DNA of 14,970 bases from a bacterium UBA2219 (GTDB taxonomy: Bacteria > Desulfobacterota > Deferrimicrobia > Deferrimicrobiales > Deferrimicrobiaceae), in NCBI GenBank assembly GCA_002327765.1, contig DCUH01000130.1, positions 10,874 through 25,843 of the forward strand, written 5' to 3'. Shown piece after piece: positions 7,729 to 13,571 of the stretch (position 1 is the stretch's first letter; each line of letters starts with the position of its first letter). A program made the translations under genes and the position numbers. A model generated the notes under the pieces. The model ran no database searches and was not told the origin of the DNA. It was given only the letters and a program-made list of their open reading frames with translations.

Positions 7729-8808
7729 TCAGACGGGGAAAGACATCAGCCCGTCCATCAGCGCCGCGGCGTCGTCCGGGAGCAGGCTCGCCCGGCATTC
7801 CCGGTCGCGGTCGCACGTCCTGCGGAGGCACGCGGCGCATTCCATGGGCGCCTGAAGGAACCGGTGGGAGGGGCCCGCCGGGGCGTTGCGCTCGCCCGCG
7901 GTCGCCCGGAAGACGCTCACTGTGCGCGCTCCCGCCGCCGCCGCGAGATGCAGCGGGCCGGTGTCCGGCGCCATGACGTACCCGCACTCCCGGTAGACGG
8001 CGGCGAGCGTCATCAGCGGAAGCCGCGGAAGCGGCACGACCGCCCCCCCGGTCGATGCGCGGATCTCCTGCGCCTCCCGCCTCTCCTCCTCGCTTCCCCA
8101 GGAGATCACGACCCCCAGTCCGGGGCGGCTTCTCCGCAGGGCACGGATCGCCCCCGCCCAGAACGCCGGGGGCATCGTTTTCGTCGGCCAGCTGCTGCCG
8201 GGATGCAGCGCCATACGCGGCGCGGCGTCCGCGAGCAGCTCCCTCACCAGGGGGCCGGCGGCGGCCAGCTGCTCCCGGGCAATCGGAAGCGACGGGGCCA
8301 GGTCGCCCGCGTCGAAGGGGATGTCGAAGAGGTCGCCGACTACCCGGAGGTATTTCCGGCTGATGTGCCGGTCCTCCGGAAGCAGGCGGACCTTGCAGTT
8401 GGTGAACAGCAGGTTTGGAGACTCCCGGACCCCTTCCCGGTCGAAGCCGACGCGCAGCGGCGCGCCCGACAGCCGGGTCACCAGGCCGCTTTTGATGTTC
8501 CCCTGGATGTCGAAGGCCGCGTCGTACCCCTCCCGGCGCAGCGCGCGGGCCGCGTCGCGCGCCTCGCGCCAGGTCGCCGGGCTGCCGGCCCTCCCCTTCC
8601 ATTCCCGGATGGGAAGCGGCACCACCCTGGCGATCCCGGGGTTCCCGGCCAGGATCTCGGCGAACGAAGCGTCCACCGCCCAGTGGAGCTCCGCGGCGGG
8701 CGCGGCCCGGCGCAGGTACGACACCACCGGCAGCGCGTGGAGGATATCCCCCAGGGCCGACAGTTTCACGATGAGAATCCTGTGGAATTCGAGCGTTTTC
8801 GGTTCCAT
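7729..8808 (-). CDS. GT9-family LPS heptosyltransferase (WaaC-like)
   Basis: Probable heptosyltransferase of 359 residues, nearest in layout to heptosyltransferase I, which adds the first heptose to Kdo2-lipid A. HRILIVKLSALGDILHALPV has the catalytic Asp at about residue 21. MALHPGSSWPTKTMPPAFW and APDTGPLHLAAAAGA (near 279) form the donor site. A Cys cluster, CAACLRRTCDRDREC, lies near residue 321. ATG 8808 is favoured because ATG 8826 adds only MLSCPH before the conserved strand. Neither has a Shine-Dalgarno, but TATCAT sits eight bases upstream of 8808 and suggests a near-leaderless message. The gene is monocistronic here: its neighbours are a convergent GT9 gene one base downstream and tRNA genes upstream. 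Confidence 0.88.
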   Translation of the reverse strand: MEPKTLEFHRILIVKLSALGDILHALPVVSYLRRAAPAAELHWAVDASFAEILAGNPGIARVVPLPIREWKGRAGSPATWREARDAARALRREGYDAAFDIQGNIKSGLVTRLSGAPLRVGFDREGVRESPNLLFTNCKVRLLPEDRHISRKYLRVVGDLFDIPFDAGDLAPSLPIAREQLAAAGPLVRELLADAAPRMALHPGSSWPTKTMPPAFWAGAIRALRRSRPGLGVVISWGSEEERREAQEIRASTGGAVVPLPRLPLMTLAAVYRECGYVMAPDTGPLHLAAAAGARTVSVFRATAGERNAPAGPSHRFLQAPMECAACLRRTCDRDRECRASLLPDDAAALMDGLMSFPV

Positions 8809-8815
8809 GTGGGGG

Positions 8816-8821
8816 CATGAT
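8816..8821 (-). promoter_or_regulatory. TATCAT, candidate -10 element of the WaaC-like gene
   Basis: Minus-strand TATCAT lies eight bases before ATG 8808. TTGGAA is a possible -35, but the 19-base spacer is longer than ideal. If used, transcription would start at or just before the initiation codon. Confidence 0.25.
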
Positions 8822-8882
8822 AGCATCCGGCCGCCCGGAAATTCCAACGAACCGATTTTGCCCCCACGCGGGAATGGGAATC

Positions 8883-8903
8883 TGATATATTTTATTTTTT
8901 TAT
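8883..8903 (+). promoter_or_regulatory. AT-rich candidate -10 region of the tRNA-Ser cluster
   Basis: A run of A and T only, starting with TATATT at 8886-8891, stands out in GC-rich DNA directly upstream of the first tRNA gene. The position fits a -10 box for a transcript starting a few bases before 8904. No well-spaced -35 is visible; TTGCCC at 8858 is 22 bases away. Confidence 0.35.
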
Positions 8904-8991
8904 GGAGGGATGGCCGAGCGGCTGAAGGCGGCGGTCTTGAAAACCGCTGAAGCGCGAGCTTCCGTAGGTTCAAATCCTACTCCCTCCGCCA
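8904..8991 (+). tRNA. tRNA-Ser (anticodon UGA)
   Basis: The acceptor stem GGAGGGA pairs fully with TCCCTCC. The anticodon arm GCGGT-CTTGAAA-ACCGC gives anticodon TGA, reading UCA and other UCN codons. A long class II variable arm and the T arm GTAGG-TTCAAAT-CCTAC follow. G73 and an encoded CCA complete the 88-nt gene. Confidence 0.97.
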
Positions 8992-9021
8992 TGGCGCATC
9001 TTGCGGGACCGGCAGGAACAC

Positions 9022-9115
9022 GGAGAGGTGGCCGAGCAAGGCTGAAGGCAACCGCCTGCTAAGCGGTTATACGGGTAAAACCGTATCGAGGGTTCGAATC
9101 CCTCCCTCTCCGCCA
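9022..9115 (+). tRNA. tRNA-Ser (anticodon GCU)
   Basis: The acceptor GGAGAGG pairs with CCTCTCC. The anticodon arm ACCGC-CTGCTAA-GCGGT gives GCT, reading AGC and AGU. The long variable arm (TACGG...CCGTA) is typical of class II, and the T arm is GAGGG-TTCGAAT-CCCTC. It ends G73 plus an encoded CCA (94 nt). It starts 30 bp after the first tRNA-Ser, probably in the same transcript. Confidence 0.97.
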
Positions 9116-9139
9116 TGTTTCCCGAAGCGTCGCCGCTGC

Positions 9140-9284
9140 GGGAGGGATTCGAACCCGAGCCCTCCGCCGAGCGGATAGCGAGGAGAAGCGCGACGCACGG
9201 GAGCGCGGCAGGAGGGCGAGGCGCCGGGAAGGCGACGGCTTGGATGGCCGGAGCCTCATCGGGCGAATCCCTCCCTCTCCGCCA
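9140..9284. repeat. palindromic element with tRNA-Ser 3'-end termini
   Basis: The left end, GGGAGGGATTCG at 9140-9151, is the exact inverse complement of CGAATCCCTCCC at 9264-9275, giving a 12-bp terminal inverted repeat. Both ends copy the T arm/acceptor of the flanking tRNA-Ser genes. Inside are two more inverted repeats: GCCCTCC (9159) with GGAGGGC (9211), a perfect 7 bp, and GAGGCGCCGG (9218) with CCGGAGCCTC (9248), 9 of 10 paired. There is no convincing coding content. It may be a small non-autonomous palindromic repeat, a structured RNA, or debris of tRNA recombination. Confidence 0.55.
9264..9284 (+). repeat. orphan copy of the tRNA-Ser 3' end
   Basis: These 21 bases are identical to the last 21 bases, including CCA, of the tRNA-Ser genes ending at 9115 and 9421, but no intact tRNA precedes them. 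The match to the second tRNA gene continues seven more bases past CCA with one mismatch (9116-9122 against 9285-9291), which points to a duplication of that locus. It may be an attachment-site-like scar. Confidence 0.7.
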
Positions 9285-9327
9285 CGTTTCCGCCTGTCCG
9301 AGCGCCATATGCAAGCGGCCGTCGTGC

Positions 9328-9424
<97 letters not shown>

Positions 9425-9436
9425 TTTCGCATGGTT

Positions 9437-9453
9437 TCCCTCGTCCGGAGGGA
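9437..9453. repeat. hairpin TCCCTC-GTCCG-GAGGGA after the last tRNA gene
   Basis: A 6-bp stem with a 5-nt loop starts 16 bases past the last tRNA. It could help 3'-end formation of the tRNA transcript, but no T-run follows. Its right arm (GGAGGGATTC at 9447-9456) is also an inverted partial copy of the tRNA T arm. Confidence 0.35.
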
Positions 9454-9510
9454 TTCAACGCCATGGTATCCTGTAAAATGAACGACGATCCTTCGAACGG
9501 GGGTAAACGG

Positions 9511-10053
9511 ATGAAGAAGTGCATCCTCCTGGCAATCCTCGTAGCAGCGGTCCTCGCCGGCCCCGGATGCAAGAAGAAGCAGCCGCCTCCGCAGCCCATG
9601 CCTCCCCCGGCCATGCCCCCGCAGGGGGCCCCGGCGGGTCCCGGGATGTCCGGAATGCCCGGGATGCCCGGCGCGCCCCACGGCGAAGCGGCCGTGGAAA
9701 AGAAGATCGTCGTGCCGGACGAAGTCCGCAAAGCGTGGAAGGCCGTCCGGATAGAGGTCGCGAACAAGGAGAAGAAGGAGAGCACGCAGTACGTCGTTCC
9801 CCTGAACTCCGAATTCAAGGTCCCGGATACCGGCCTCACCCTGAAAACGGGCGCGTTCTTCCCGCATTTCAAGATGGCGTCCGGCCAGATCACTTCCGAG
9901 TCCAACCGGCAGGAGAACCCCGCGATGCAGCTGGAGGTGTTCGAGGGGGGCAAGGAGATCTTCCACGGGTGGCTGTTCGGGAAATTCCCCGACATCCACC
10001 CGTTCGCCCACGACAAGTACAAGGTGAAACTGGTCGAGGGGATCGCGAAGTAG
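9511..10053 (+). CDS. DUF2155-type lipoprotein
   Basis: Predicted envelope lipoprotein of 180 residues. MKKCILLAILVAAVLAGPGC is a short signal peptide ending at Cys20. The sequence before the Cys (AGPG) is not an ideal lipobox, so lipidation is likely but unproven. A Pro/Met/Gly-rich linker (about residues 24-60) leads to a C-terminal domain with a LNSEFKVPDTGLTL block and the closing LEVFEGG...HGWLFGKFPDIHPFAHDKYKVKL. I recognise this as the DUF2155 family, common in Geobacter-like and alphaproteobacterial genomes; its function is unknown. ATG 9511 is chosen because it gives the signal peptide; only a weak GGGGG lies upstream. It stands alone after the tRNA genes and is convergent with the phosphatase gene. 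Confidence 0.82.
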   Translation: MKKCILLAILVAAVLAGPGCKKKQPPPQPMPPPAMPPQGAPAGPGMSGMPGMPGAPHGEAAVEKKIVVPDEVRKAWKAVRIEVANKEKKESTQYVVPLNSEFKVPDTGLTLKTGAFFPHFKMASGQITSESNRQENPAMQLEVFEGGKEIFHGWLFGKFPDIHPFAHDKYKVKLVEGIAK

Positions 10054-10072
10054 CGGCCTCCCCGGAGGCCGC
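10053..10072. terminator. GC-rich hairpin between convergent genes
   Basis: GCGGCCTC pairs perfectly with GAGGCCGC around a CCCG loop. It starts at the last base of the lipoprotein stop codon and ends five bases from the phosphatase stop. It probably serves both converging transcripts. No T-run follows on either strand, so it may act as an RNA 3'-end stabiliser or need a factor. Confidence 0.5.
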
Positions 10073-10076
10073 CTCC

Positions 10077-10862
10077 CTATTTCCTCGCGTTCCGCAGCAC
10101 CTCGACCATCCGCCCGTGGATCCGTCCGTTGGAGGCCAGGATATCCGGCTGGCCAATGTCGTACGCGCTTCCGTCGAGACGGGTCACGACGCCGCCCGCT
10201 TCCCGCAGGATCAGGTACCCCGCCGCCGTGTCCCAGGGCTTCAGCTTCAGCTCCCAGAAGCCGTCGAACCGCCCGCAGGCCACGTAGCAAAGGTCGAGCG
10301 CGGCGGAGCCGTCCCGGCGGATCGCCTGGCCGGTGAAGACGAACGCCTTGAAGTAGTCGAAGTTGTTGTCCGCCGACAGCTTCACGTCGTACGCGAAGCC
10401 GGTGGCCAGAAGCCCCTTCCGCAGGTCCGAAATGCCCGAGACGCCGATGCGCTCCCCGTTGCGAAAGGCCCCCGTGCCCGCCGTCGCGGCGTACATTTCG
10501 TCGAGCAGCGGGTCGTACACCGCCCCGGCCGCCATCTCCCCGTCGCGCTCCACGCCCACCGAGACGCAGAAGCAGGGATAGCCGTGCGCGTAATTGGTGG
10601 TCCCGTCGAGCGGATCGACGATCCACCGGTACGGGGAGGGGGACGCATGTTCGGGGCTTTCCTCCGAAAGGATCCCGTGGTCGGGAAACGTCTCGCGGAT
10701 CCTCCCGAGGATGTACCTTTCCGATTCCCGGTCCACTTCCGTGACCAGGTCGATCTCCCCCTTGAAATGGATCTTCTGCTGCCGGCCGTAGTTCCTCCGC
10801 AGGATGTCCCCCGCTCCCCGGGCGACGTCCTCGGCGAACGCCAGCAATTCCCAGTTCTCCAT
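10077..10862 (-). CDS. inositol monophosphatase family protein (SuhB-like)
   Basis: Mg-dependent sugar-phosphate phosphatase of 261 residues, normal for the family, and cytosolic. The metal-site motifs are all present: GEIDLVTEVDRESE near residue 34, LSEES near 65, WIVDPLDGTTNYAHGYP near 79-95, and the C-terminal WDTAAGYLILREAGG near 208. Family members hydrolyse myo-inositol-1-phosphate or related substrates, and SuhB also has a ribosome-biogenesis role in enterobacteria; the substrate here is not known. ATG 10862 has GGAGG six bases upstream, so I preferred it to the longer frame from 10898. It is convergent with the DUF2155-type gene and divergent from the small lipoprotein gene. Confidence 0.92.
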   Translation of the reverse strand: MENWELLAFAEDVARGAGDILRRNYGRQQKIHFKGEIDLVTEVDRESERYILGRIRETFPDHGILSEESPEHASPSPYRWIVDPLDGTTNYAHGYPCFCVSVGVERDGEMAAGAVYDPLLDEMYAATAGTGAFRNGERIGVSGISDLRKGLLATGFAYDVKLSADNNFDYFKAFVFTGQAIRRDGSAALDLCYVACGRFDGFWELKLKPWDTAAGYLILREAGGVVTRLDGSAYDIGQPDILASNGRIHGRMVEVLRNARK

Positions 10863-10914
10863 CCCGATCCTCCCTTCGAACGAAGGCCCTTGGTCCAAGA
10901 GGGGCCCTGAAGCG

Positions 10915-10922
10915 ATTATAAT
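10915..10922. promoter_or_regulatory. ATTATAAT, candidate -10 box in a divergent region
   Basis: The palindrome ATTATAAT contains TATAAT on both strands. It lies about 50 bases upstream of the phosphatase ATG and about 70 bases upstream of the small lipoprotein ATG. No -35 with ideal spacing is seen for either direction; TTGCCC lies 19 bases from a TATTAT reading on the minus strand. Confidence 0.35.
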
Positions 10923-10989
10923 ACCCGGGACGCGCGCTCATCGGGCAATCGCCCCGCTTGAATACGGCGCCGCGCCACCGGAGGCACCG

Positions 10990-11148
10990 ATGAATGCTCG
11001 CTCCGCCCTGTGGATCCTCCTTCTCCTGACGCTGTCGCTCGCCGCGTGCTCGTCCACGAAAGCAGTGAAGACCTGGAACCCCGGGGACACGGTGATCTGC
11101 CCCCATTGCGGGCGCGAGCACGTGCTGCCGGAGAAGCTCGGCAAGTAG
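10990..11148 (+). CDS. small lipoprotein with CxxC zinc-ribbon-like knuckle
   Basis: This 52-residue protein begins MNARSALWILLLLTLSLAAC, a signal peptide ending in the good lipobox LAAC (Cys20). The mature part is about 33 residues and contains WNPGDTVICPHCGREHVLP, a half zinc-ribbon with Cys, Cys and a nearby His. GGAGG lies five bases before the ATG. No family is recognised. It lies 63 bp upstream of nikR, on the same strand, but a separate promoter and operator sit between them, so co-regulation is uncertain. A metal-binding or structural envelope role is possible; the knuckle alone does not show which metal. Confidence 0.75.
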   Translation: MNARSALWILLLLTLSLAACSSTKAVKTWNPGDTVICPHCGREHVLPEKLGK

Positions 11149-11155
11149 GTACCTG

Positions 11156-11184
11156 TTGACACGAGGCACGAAAATAATTATCGT
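11156..11184 (+). promoter_or_regulatory. promoter of nikR
   Basis: TTGACA at 11156-11161 is a perfect -35. After 17 bases comes TATCGT at 11179-11184 (4 of 6 to consensus). The start would fall about 20 bases before the nikR ATG. The inverted repeat at 11165-11187 covers the spacer and -10, so a bound regulator would block RNA polymerase. Confidence 0.6.
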
Positions 11185-11187
11185 GCC
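11165..11187. promoter_or_regulatory. probable NikR operator 1
   Basis: Inverted repeat GGCACGA-N9-TCGTGCC, perfect over 7 bp with an AT-only centre, just upstream of nikR. The same architecture recurs at 11652-11674 before the outer-membrane gene. An extra CACGA at 11160-11164 forms a second pairing with TCGTG at a 16-base spacing, the spacer length of the E. coli NikR site. Recurrence beside nikR and the importer genes makes NikR the likely ligand. Confidence 0.7.
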
Positions 11188-11211
11188 ACCATTCCATGCG
11201 GAGGAACCCAT

Positions 11212-11631
11212 ATGCCCGGCGTGACGCGATTCGGCATATCCCTCGACGAGGGGCTGCTCGCAAAGTTCGACCGGCTCATCGGGCGGAAAGGGCTCGGCAA
11301 CCGCTCCGAGGCGATCCGCGACCTGATCCGGGACAGCCTGGTCCGCGACCAGTGGGAGCTCGGCGACGAAGAGGCGGTGGGCACACTGACCCTCGTGTAT
11401 TCCCACGAGGTGCGGGACCTGGAGGAACGCCTCACCGAGCTGCAGCACGCCCACTACAGGACCATCGTCTCCACCCTGCACGTCCACCTCGATCCCCACC
11501 ACTGCCTCGAGGTGCTGGTCCTCCGGGGGAAGGCCTCCCTGCTGAAGACGATCGCGGACAAGCTCATCGGAACGCGGGGGGTCCGGCACGGCACGTTTTC
11601 GGCCACGGCGGAGGGGAAAGCCCTCGGGTGA
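11212..11631 (+). CDS. nikR: nickel-responsive regulator NikR
   Basis: Tetrameric nickel-dependent repressor of 139 residues (E. coli form 133). Residues 4-45 form the ribbon-helix-helix DNA-binding domain (VTRFGISLDE, NRSEAIRDLIRDSL). The rest is the ACT-like metal domain. The high-affinity nickel ligands align with E. coli His76, His87, His89 and Cys95 as His79, His90, His92 and Cys98, and GVRHG near the end is conserved. ATG 11212 has GGAGG upstream (GCGGAGGAACCCAT). The gene opens with its own operator-covered promoter, implying autoregulation. Its downstream neighbours are a predicted outer-membrane channel and the nickel ECF importer genes, preceded by a second copy of the operator. Confidence 0.95.
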   Translation: MPGVTRFGISLDEGLLAKFDRLIGRKGLGNRSEAIRDLIRDSLVRDQWELGDEEAVGTLTLVYSHEVRDLEERLTELQHAHYRTIVSTLHVHLDPHHCLEVLVLRGKASLLKTIADKLIGTRGVRHGTFSATAEGKALG

Positions 11632-11641
11632 CCTTTTTTTT
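11611..11641 (+). terminator. weak terminator-like hairpin and T-run after nikR
   Basis: GAGGG-GAAAG-CCCTC (11611-11625) lies at the end of nikR, and eight T residues follow at 11634-11641. The eight-base gap between stem and T-run is too long for a standard intrinsic terminator, so this is only suggestive. Confidence 0.25.
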
Positions 11642-11668
11642 GCCCGACAATGTCACGATAAATAATTT
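11640..11668 (+). promoter_or_regulatory. candidate promoter of the outer-membrane/importer operon
   Basis: TTGCCC (11640-11645), 17 bases, then TAATTT (11663-11668). The hexamers are weak, but the spacing is ideal, and the second operator covers the spacer and -10 just as at nikR. Confidence 0.4.
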
Positions 11669-11674
11669 CGTGCC
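11652..11674. promoter_or_regulatory. probable NikR operator 2
   Basis: GTCACGA-N9-TCGTGCC: one mismatched arm position, the same 9-base AT-only spacer as operator 1, and a shared trailing CCA. It lies 34 bases before the ATG of the outer-membrane protein gene. The pair gives the motif G-K-CACGA-N9-TCGTGCCA. Confidence 0.7.
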
Positions 11675-11707
11675 ATCATACCCGCATAAGGAACGGAGGA
11701 ACGGAAG

Positions 11708-12493
11708 ATGGAACGGTCGAAAGCGGCGCCGGCGGCGGCGATCTTCCTGATCGTGCTGACGGGAATTCACGGGCTAGCCCTCGCCGGGCACCCCTTCGTC
11801 ACGGAAGACCCCGGGGCGCAGGGGAAAGGCAACGTCGAGGTGGAGTTCTCCTACGAGTATCAGAAGGCGGATGACGGGACCAAGGTCCATTCCCTCGGAA
11901 ACGGCTTCACTCTGGGCGTCGCGCCGAAGCTGGACCTGGCCATCGGGTACGGGTACGACTTCACCAAGGCTCCGGACGGCGCGAGGGACCGGGGGATGGG
12001 AGACGTGGAAGCGCAGCTGAAGACCTTCTTCAACGAGGGGAAGGATCTGGTTCCCACGTTCGGGCTCAAGGGCGGGGTGTCGCTGCCTGTGGAGGAAGGC
12101 GGGCAGACGACGATCCTCGTGACGGGGATCGCCGAATGGGCGTTCGAGCCGTTCACGGTGTTCGCGAACGTCGGGGCGGATATCGGGACGCGGCTGGCGG
12201 GGAACGACGAGCGGACGAACGTGTACCGGGCGAGCGTCGCGGGGAGCTGGGCGGTCCGGCAGTCGCTGGCGCTGGTATCGGAGCTGCTCTGGGAGAAGCA
12301 GTCCTCCCCTTCCGAGGACGCGACGGTGGAGTGGATGGCGGGTGCGCAGTGGAGCCTGAACGAGTCGATGACGCTGGACGCCGGCGTACGCTTCGGGTTG
12401 ACGGACGACTCTCCGGACTACACGGTGCTGCTGGGTTTCACGTGGGCCTTCCAGGGAGATAAGACCGCGGCGGCCCCGGCCGGCGGAAAATAA
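11708..12493 (+). CDS. predicted outer-membrane channel (PF13557-like)
   Basis: This 261-residue protein has a signal peptide (about 1-26, cleavage after ALA) followed by HPFVTEDPGAQGKGNVEVEF. That opening is characteristic of the putative outer-membrane transporter family Phenol_MetA_deg (PF13557). The remainder alternates amphipathic strands with turns, such as LDLAIGYGYDF, PTFGLKGGVSLP and FTVFANVGADIGT, and ends in a strand closing VLLGFTWAF, as expected of a beta-barrel with a terminal aromatic. GGAGG lies eight bases before the ATG. It is the first gene after the second operator, 12 bp upstream of nikMN. I infer it is the outer-membrane entry route for nickel or a nickel complex; no nickel role is established for the family. 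Confidence 0.8.
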   Translation: MERSKAAPAAAIFLIVLTGIHGLALAGHPFVTEDPGAQGKGNVEVEFSYEYQKADDGTKVHSLGNGFTLGVAPKLDLAIGYGYDFTKAPDGARDRGMGDVEAQLKTFFNEGKDLVPTFGLKGGVSLPVEEGGQTTILVTGIAEWAFEPFTVFANVGADIGTRLAGNDERTNVYRASVAGSWAVRQSLALVSELLWEKQSSPSEDATVEWMAGAQWSLNESMTLDAGVRFGLTDDSPDYTVLLGFTWAFQGDKTAAAPAGGK

Positions 12494-12505
12494 GGAGGAC
12501 GGACC

Positions 12506-13561
12506 ATGCACATGGCGGACGCACTGCTGTCTCCCCCCGTGGCGGGCGCGTTCTGGGCCGGCACGGCGGCGACGATCGGGTACGCGTCGAAAAAGCTGAT
12601 GGACGGCCAGGACGACCGGAAGATCCCGCTGATGGGCGTTCTGGGCGCCTTCATCTTCGCTTCCCAGATGATCAACTTCACGATCCCGGGCACCGGCTCG
12701 AGCGGGCACCTGGGGGGAGGCATGATCCTGGCGATCCTGCTCGGGCCGCACGCCGCCTTCCTCGTCATGGCCTCCGTCCTGACGGTGCAGGCGCTGTTCT
12801 TCGCGGACGGGGGGCTGCTCGCGCTCGGGTGCAATATCTGGAACCTCGGGATCTACCCCTGCTACGTCGCCTGGCCGCTGGTCTACAAACCGCTGGCGGG
12901 GGACGGGAGCAGCCCGCGGCGCCTGTTCGCCGCTGCGCTTCTGAGCGCCGTCGCGGCGCTCCAGCTCGGGGCCTTCTCGGTCGTCCTGCAGACGCTTCTT
13001 TCCGGGATATCCGAGCTGTCGTTCGGCGCCTTCCTGCTGATGATGCAGCCGATCCACCTGGCCATCGGGGTCGTCGAGGGGCTCGTGACGGCGGGGGTGG
13101 TGCAATACGTCCGGTCGGTCCGCCCGGAGATCCTCGAGACCTCCGGCTCGAAGGGCGCCCTCCCCGCGGGCGCTTCCCTGCGGAACGTCCTGGTCGGGTT
13201 CGTTCTCCTCGCCGTCGTCACCGGCGGGGCGCTGTCGTGGTTCGCCTCCGCCTATCCCGACGGGCTCGAGTGGGCGATCGAGAAGGTCACGGGAAAACCG
13301 GAGCTTTCCGAACGGGAACATGGCGTCGCCGCCGCGCTGAAAAAGCTGCAGGAGAGGACCGCCGTCCTTCCCGATTACGGGTTCAGGAAGCAGGATGGCG
13401 CCCCGGAAGGTGCCGAGGAAACGCCTTCCTGGCCGTCCGTCGACGCGGGCACCACGGTATCGGGGCTGGTCGGAGGCGCGCTGGTCCTCGCGGCGGCGCT
13501 GACCGTCGGGTGGGCGATCCGGGCGTTCCGGAAAACCCGCGCCGGGCGGCCGGAGGTATAA
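12506..13561 (+). CDS. nikMN: nickel ECF transporter substrate-specific subunit, NikM-NikN fusion
   Basis: Inner-membrane S-component of a group I ECF importer, 351 residues. The N-terminus MHMADALLSP is decisive: in this family the processed amino terminus and His2 coordinate the metal, so ATG 12506 must be correct. AGGAGG lies seven bases upstream. GSSGHLGGG near residue 64-72 supplies the further conserved His (His68). Residues 1 to about 215 form the CbiM/NikM helical bundle. A helix at about 225-245 leads into YPDGLEWAIEKVTG, the PDGL domain typical of NikN/CbiN, then a charged loop and a final membrane helix (about 318-343). The MHMADALLSP form and NikR context favour nickel over cobalt. 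nikQ follows with an 11-bp offset. Confidence 0.93.
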   Translation: MHMADALLSPPVAGAFWAGTAATIGYASKKLMDGQDDRKIPLMGVLGAFIFASQMINFTIPGTGSSGHLGGGMILAILLGPHAAFLVMASVLTVQALFFADGGLLALGCNIWNLGIYPCYVAWPLVYKPLAGDGSSPRRLFAAALLSAVAALQLGAFSVVLQTLLSGISELSFGAFLLMMQPIHLAIGVVEGLVTAGVVQYVRSVRPEILETSGSKGALPAGASLRNVLVGFVLLAVVTGGALSWFASAYPDGLEWAIEKVTGKPELSEREHGVAAALKKLQERTAVLPDYGFRKQDGAPEGAEETPSWPSVDAGTTVSGLVGGALVLAAALTVGWAIRAFRKTRAGRPEV

Positions 13562-13562
13562 T
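13557..13562 (+). promoter_or_regulatory. TATAAT hexamer before nikQ
   Basis: A consensus -10 hexamer spans the nikMN stop codon, nine bases before the nikQ ATG. No -35 with proper spacing is visible, so internal promoter activity is only a possibility. Confidence 0.2.
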
Positions 13563-13571
13563 GGACCCCCC

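Noticed and set aside
9211..9284. A fourth, intact tRNA gene
   Set aside because: The acceptor-like stem has a mismatch and a wobble, there is no D arm or 7-nt anticodon loop, and the T arm is incomplete; kept only as part of the repeat element.
9059..9314. Small minus-strand proteins containing EREGFEPS-like strings
   Set aside because: They are translations of the reverse complement of the tRNA-Ser genes, a known source of false gene calls.
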